The notes under the pieces are model-generated. The model was not told where the DNA came from. It was given only the letters and a program-made list of their open reading frames with translations, and did no database searches. 32,494 bases of DNA from Caulobacter sp. CCH9-E1 (GTDB taxonomy: Bacteria; Pseudomonadota; Alphaproteobacteria; Caulobacterales; Caulobacteraceae): positions 1 through 32,494 of the forward strand of contig NZ_LSJA01000112.1 of assembly GCF_001556515.1 (NCBI RefSeq), read 5' to 3'. Positions within the stretch are counted from its first letter, which is position 1, and every line of letters starts with the position of its first letter. The translations under genes were made by a program, and so were the position numbers. This document shows positions 30,851 to 32,494 of this stretch, piece after piece.

Positions 30851-32113
30851 ATGACTCTCATCATGCGTGGGCGGCTGCGTTTCGCGGCCGTGAGCGCGGC
30901 CGCGATCGTAGGCGCGTTGGCGTCCGCGACCGGCGCGGCCGCCGATCCGGCGCCGCCGTTCAAGGACCTGCTTACTCAAGCGCAGGCCAATGCGCCCAGG
31001 CTCGCCGAAGCGGCGGCCGGCGTTCGTCAAGCGGAAGGTCTGGCCCGCCAGGCCGGCGCCCGCCCCAATCCGACTGCCGGGGTGACCGTCGAGAACTTCA
31101 GCGGCAAGGGGATCTACAGCGGTACGAACAATGCCGAGACGACCTTCCAGCTGAGCCAGCCGCTCGAAGTCGGGGGCAAGCGCGACGCGCGGGTCGCCGC
31201 CGGTCGCGCCGCTCTCGATGCGGCGCGGGCGCGCCTGGTTCAGTCCAAGGCTGATTTCGCCTTCGCCCTGGCCGACGCCTACGCCCTGGCCGAGGCGGCC
31301 GAACGTCGTGTCGCCCTGGCTGACGAAGCCGTGACCCTGTCCGACGAGACGCTGCGCGCCTCGCGGGTCATGGTCGACGCCGGCAAGGAAGCCGAGCTAC
31401 GCACCCTGCAGGCTCAAGCGGCCTTGACCGCCGCGCGGGCCTCCCGAGAAGAGGCTCGGGCCGAACGGACCGGCGCCTTCTCGCGGCTGACAGCCCTCGT
31501 CGGGTCGGCAACGCCCTTCACCTCGCTGAGCGACAGCCTGCTGACCAGCCCCAAGGTCACGAGCCAGCCCGGCGACATCGATGCGCTGTCGACCCCGGCG
31601 GTCGTAGCGGCGGAAGCCGACCGTGAAGCCGCCGCCCGGCGGGTGCGGATCGAACGAACCCGCGCGGTGCCGGACGTCACGGTATCGGCTGGCATTCGCC
31701 GCTTTAGCGGCGACGACTCCACGGCCCTGGTCGCTGGCGTCTCGCTGCCCATCCCGGTCTTCGACCAGAACCGCGGCAACATCACCGCCGCTCAGGGCGA
31801 GCTGCAGGCGGCCGAGGCCCGGCTTAACGCTGCCCGCTTCGACGCCGAGGCCGACATCCGCACGGCCCGGTTCCAGCTCGGCGCCGCCCAATCGCGGGCC
31901 AACGCGGCGAGCGAAGGCGAAACCAGTGCGGCCGAAGCCTTCCGTCTTACCCGCATCGCCTACGAGTCCGGCAAGGCCCCCCTGGTCGAGCTGATCAATG
32001 CGCGCCGGTCTCTGGCCGAAGCGCGCGACCAAACCATCCAGGCCCAGCTGGCGCGCGTCCGCGCCGAGGCCGACCTGGCGCGCCTGCAAGGCCGCCTCTT
32101 CGGAGACCGTTGA
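30851..32113 (+). CDS. RND heavy-metal efflux outer-membrane factor, CzcC-like
   Basis: TolC-family outer-membrane channel of the CzcC/CusC group, 420 aa. ATG 30851 is preceded by AGGAA at about 9 nt. The signal peptide ends near ATGAAADPA. Two internal helical repeats of the OEP domain are visible: LTQAQANAPRLAEAAAGVRQAEGLARQAGARPNP with EVGGKRDARV, and VVAAEADREAAARRVRIERTRAVPDVTVSAGI with PIPVFDQNRGNI. The first repeat's PLEVGGKR and second's PIPVFDQNRG are characteristic of CzcC proteins. FESGKAPL is seen as YESGKAPLVELINARRSL. Likely Zn/Cd/Co/Ni efflux. Its stop overlaps the adaptor start (TGATG). Confidence 0.92.
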   Translation: MTLIMRGRLRFAAVSAAAIVGALASATGAAADPAPPFKDLLTQAQANAPRLAEAAAGVRQAEGLARQAGARPNPTAGVTVENFSGKGIYSGTNNAETTFQLSQPLEVGGKRDARVAAGRAALDAARARLVQSKADFAFALADAYALAEAAERRVALADEAVTLSDETLRASRVMVDAGKEAELRTLQAQAALTAARASREEARAERTGAFSRLTALVGSATPFTSLSDSLLTSPKVTSQPGDIDALSTPAVVAAEADREAAARRVRIERTRAVPDVTVSAGIRRFSGDDSTALVAGVSLPIPVFDQNRGNITAAQGELQAAEARLNAARFDAEADIRTARFQLGAAQSRANAASEGETSAAEAFRLTRIAYESGKAPLVELINARRSLAEARDQTIQAQLARVRAEADLARLQGRLFGDR

Positions 32114-32494
32114 TGCCCAAGTCCAATTCCTCGAACCGGCAGTTGTTGCTGGGCGGCGCGGCCGTCGTGGTCGTCGCCATCGCCGCCTTCTCGGTCGGAA
32201 AGATGTCCGGCGGCAAACCCGCCGAGACACCGGCGACCGAAAAGCCCGCGGCAGCCGCGGAAGCGGCCGGACCGCAAAACCTGGCCATGGGTCCCGAGCG
32301 TATCACCGCCTCGGGCGTCCAGCTGCAGACGGTCAACACTGGCGGCCTGGCCGCCGAGGTCGTCGCTCAGGCCACCGTCGAAGCCGAACCGGGCGGTGAG
32401 GCGGCCCTGACCGCCCGCGCCGCCGGCTCGATCACCCGCATCACCAAGCGCCTCGGCGACCCCGTGCGGGCCGGCGAGACCCTGGCCCTGGTCT
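32113..32494 (+). CDS. RND efflux membrane-fusion adaptor, CzcB-like, 3'-truncated by window edge
   Basis: ATG at 32113 overlaps the upstream stop (TGATG), showing translational coupling. The 127 visible codons begin MPKSNSSNRQ, followed by a signal anchor (LLLGGAAVVVVAIAAFSVG) and a Lys/Ala/Glu-rich linker. The periplasmic part starts NLAMGPERITASGVQLQTVNTGGL, typical of CzcB/CusB adaptors, and reaches the first half of the lipoyl-like hairpin (ARAAGSITRITKRLGDPVRAGETLALV). No stop occurs before the window ends. The RND pump itself is expected downstream. Confidence 0.9.
   Translation, partial: MPKSNSSNRQLLLGGAAVVVVAIAAFSVGKMSGGKPAETPATEKPAAAAEAAGPQNLAMGPERITASGVQLQTVNTGGLAAEVVAQATVEAEPGGEAALTARAAGSITRITKRLGDPVRAGETLALV

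Overview
The window is high-GC alphaproteobacterial chromosome, most like Caulobacter or a close relative. This is judged by eye from three large TonB-dependent receptors with signal peptides and VVVTG/VVVTA starts, an aapJQMP amino-acid transporter preceded by a metC-like gene (an order known from rhizobia), a tandem glycine riboswitch, and many GTG/TTG starts. No tRNA, rRNA, insertion sequence, phage gene or CRISPR array was seen. Both window edges cut genes: a TonB-dependent receptor on the left and a metal-efflux adaptor on the right.

Layout. 1-6660: a receptor and a secreted tyrosine-phosphatase-like enzyme (+) converge on a TctE/TctD-like two-component pair (-). A lone Fe/phosphoglycerate-type substrate-binding lipoprotein with no permease is divergent to that pair. 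6661-12021: a promoter, a tandem glycine riboswitch, a TonB-dependent receptor, an S9 prolyl-oligopeptidase and a clear rho-independent terminator. 12043-14496: an exported amidohydrolase (+) facing an exported beta-lactamase-fold serine hydrolase (-). 14497-17197: an AT-richer gap and two unrecognised genes, one with a GIY-YIG-like pattern and one a membrane coiled-coil protein; this is probably accessory DNA. 17207-29547: a metC-like C-S lyase, aapJQMP and a RidA-family protein (+), then an Ntn-hydrolase/proteasome-like protein, a LysR regulator and an exported M20 peptidase (-), then a third TonB-dependent receptor (+). 29595-32494: a His-rich exported protein, a small Cys/His membrane protein and the start of an RND metal-efflux operon (outer-membrane factor, then truncated adaptor).

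The strongest new observation is a dispersed operator. A 19-bp partial palindrome, CYATAA-N8-YATGG, occurs four times: before the lyase/aap operon, before lysR, before the M20 peptidase and before the third receptor. In the three non-autoregulatory copies, TTGT lies exactly 19 nt downstream of the palindrome on the coding strand. Two of these also share GTCAATTGTnnTTCTACC. This points to one LysR-controlled peptide/amino-acid scavenging regulon: outer-membrane receptor, periplasmic peptidase, inner-membrane ABC importer, C-S lyase and enamine deaminase.

The second notable system is a glycine riboswitch in front of a TonB-dependent receptor and a peptidase rather than the glycine cleavage genes. 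It would tie outer-membrane peptide uptake to intracellular glycine. Functions come from reading motifs by eye; no database search was run.
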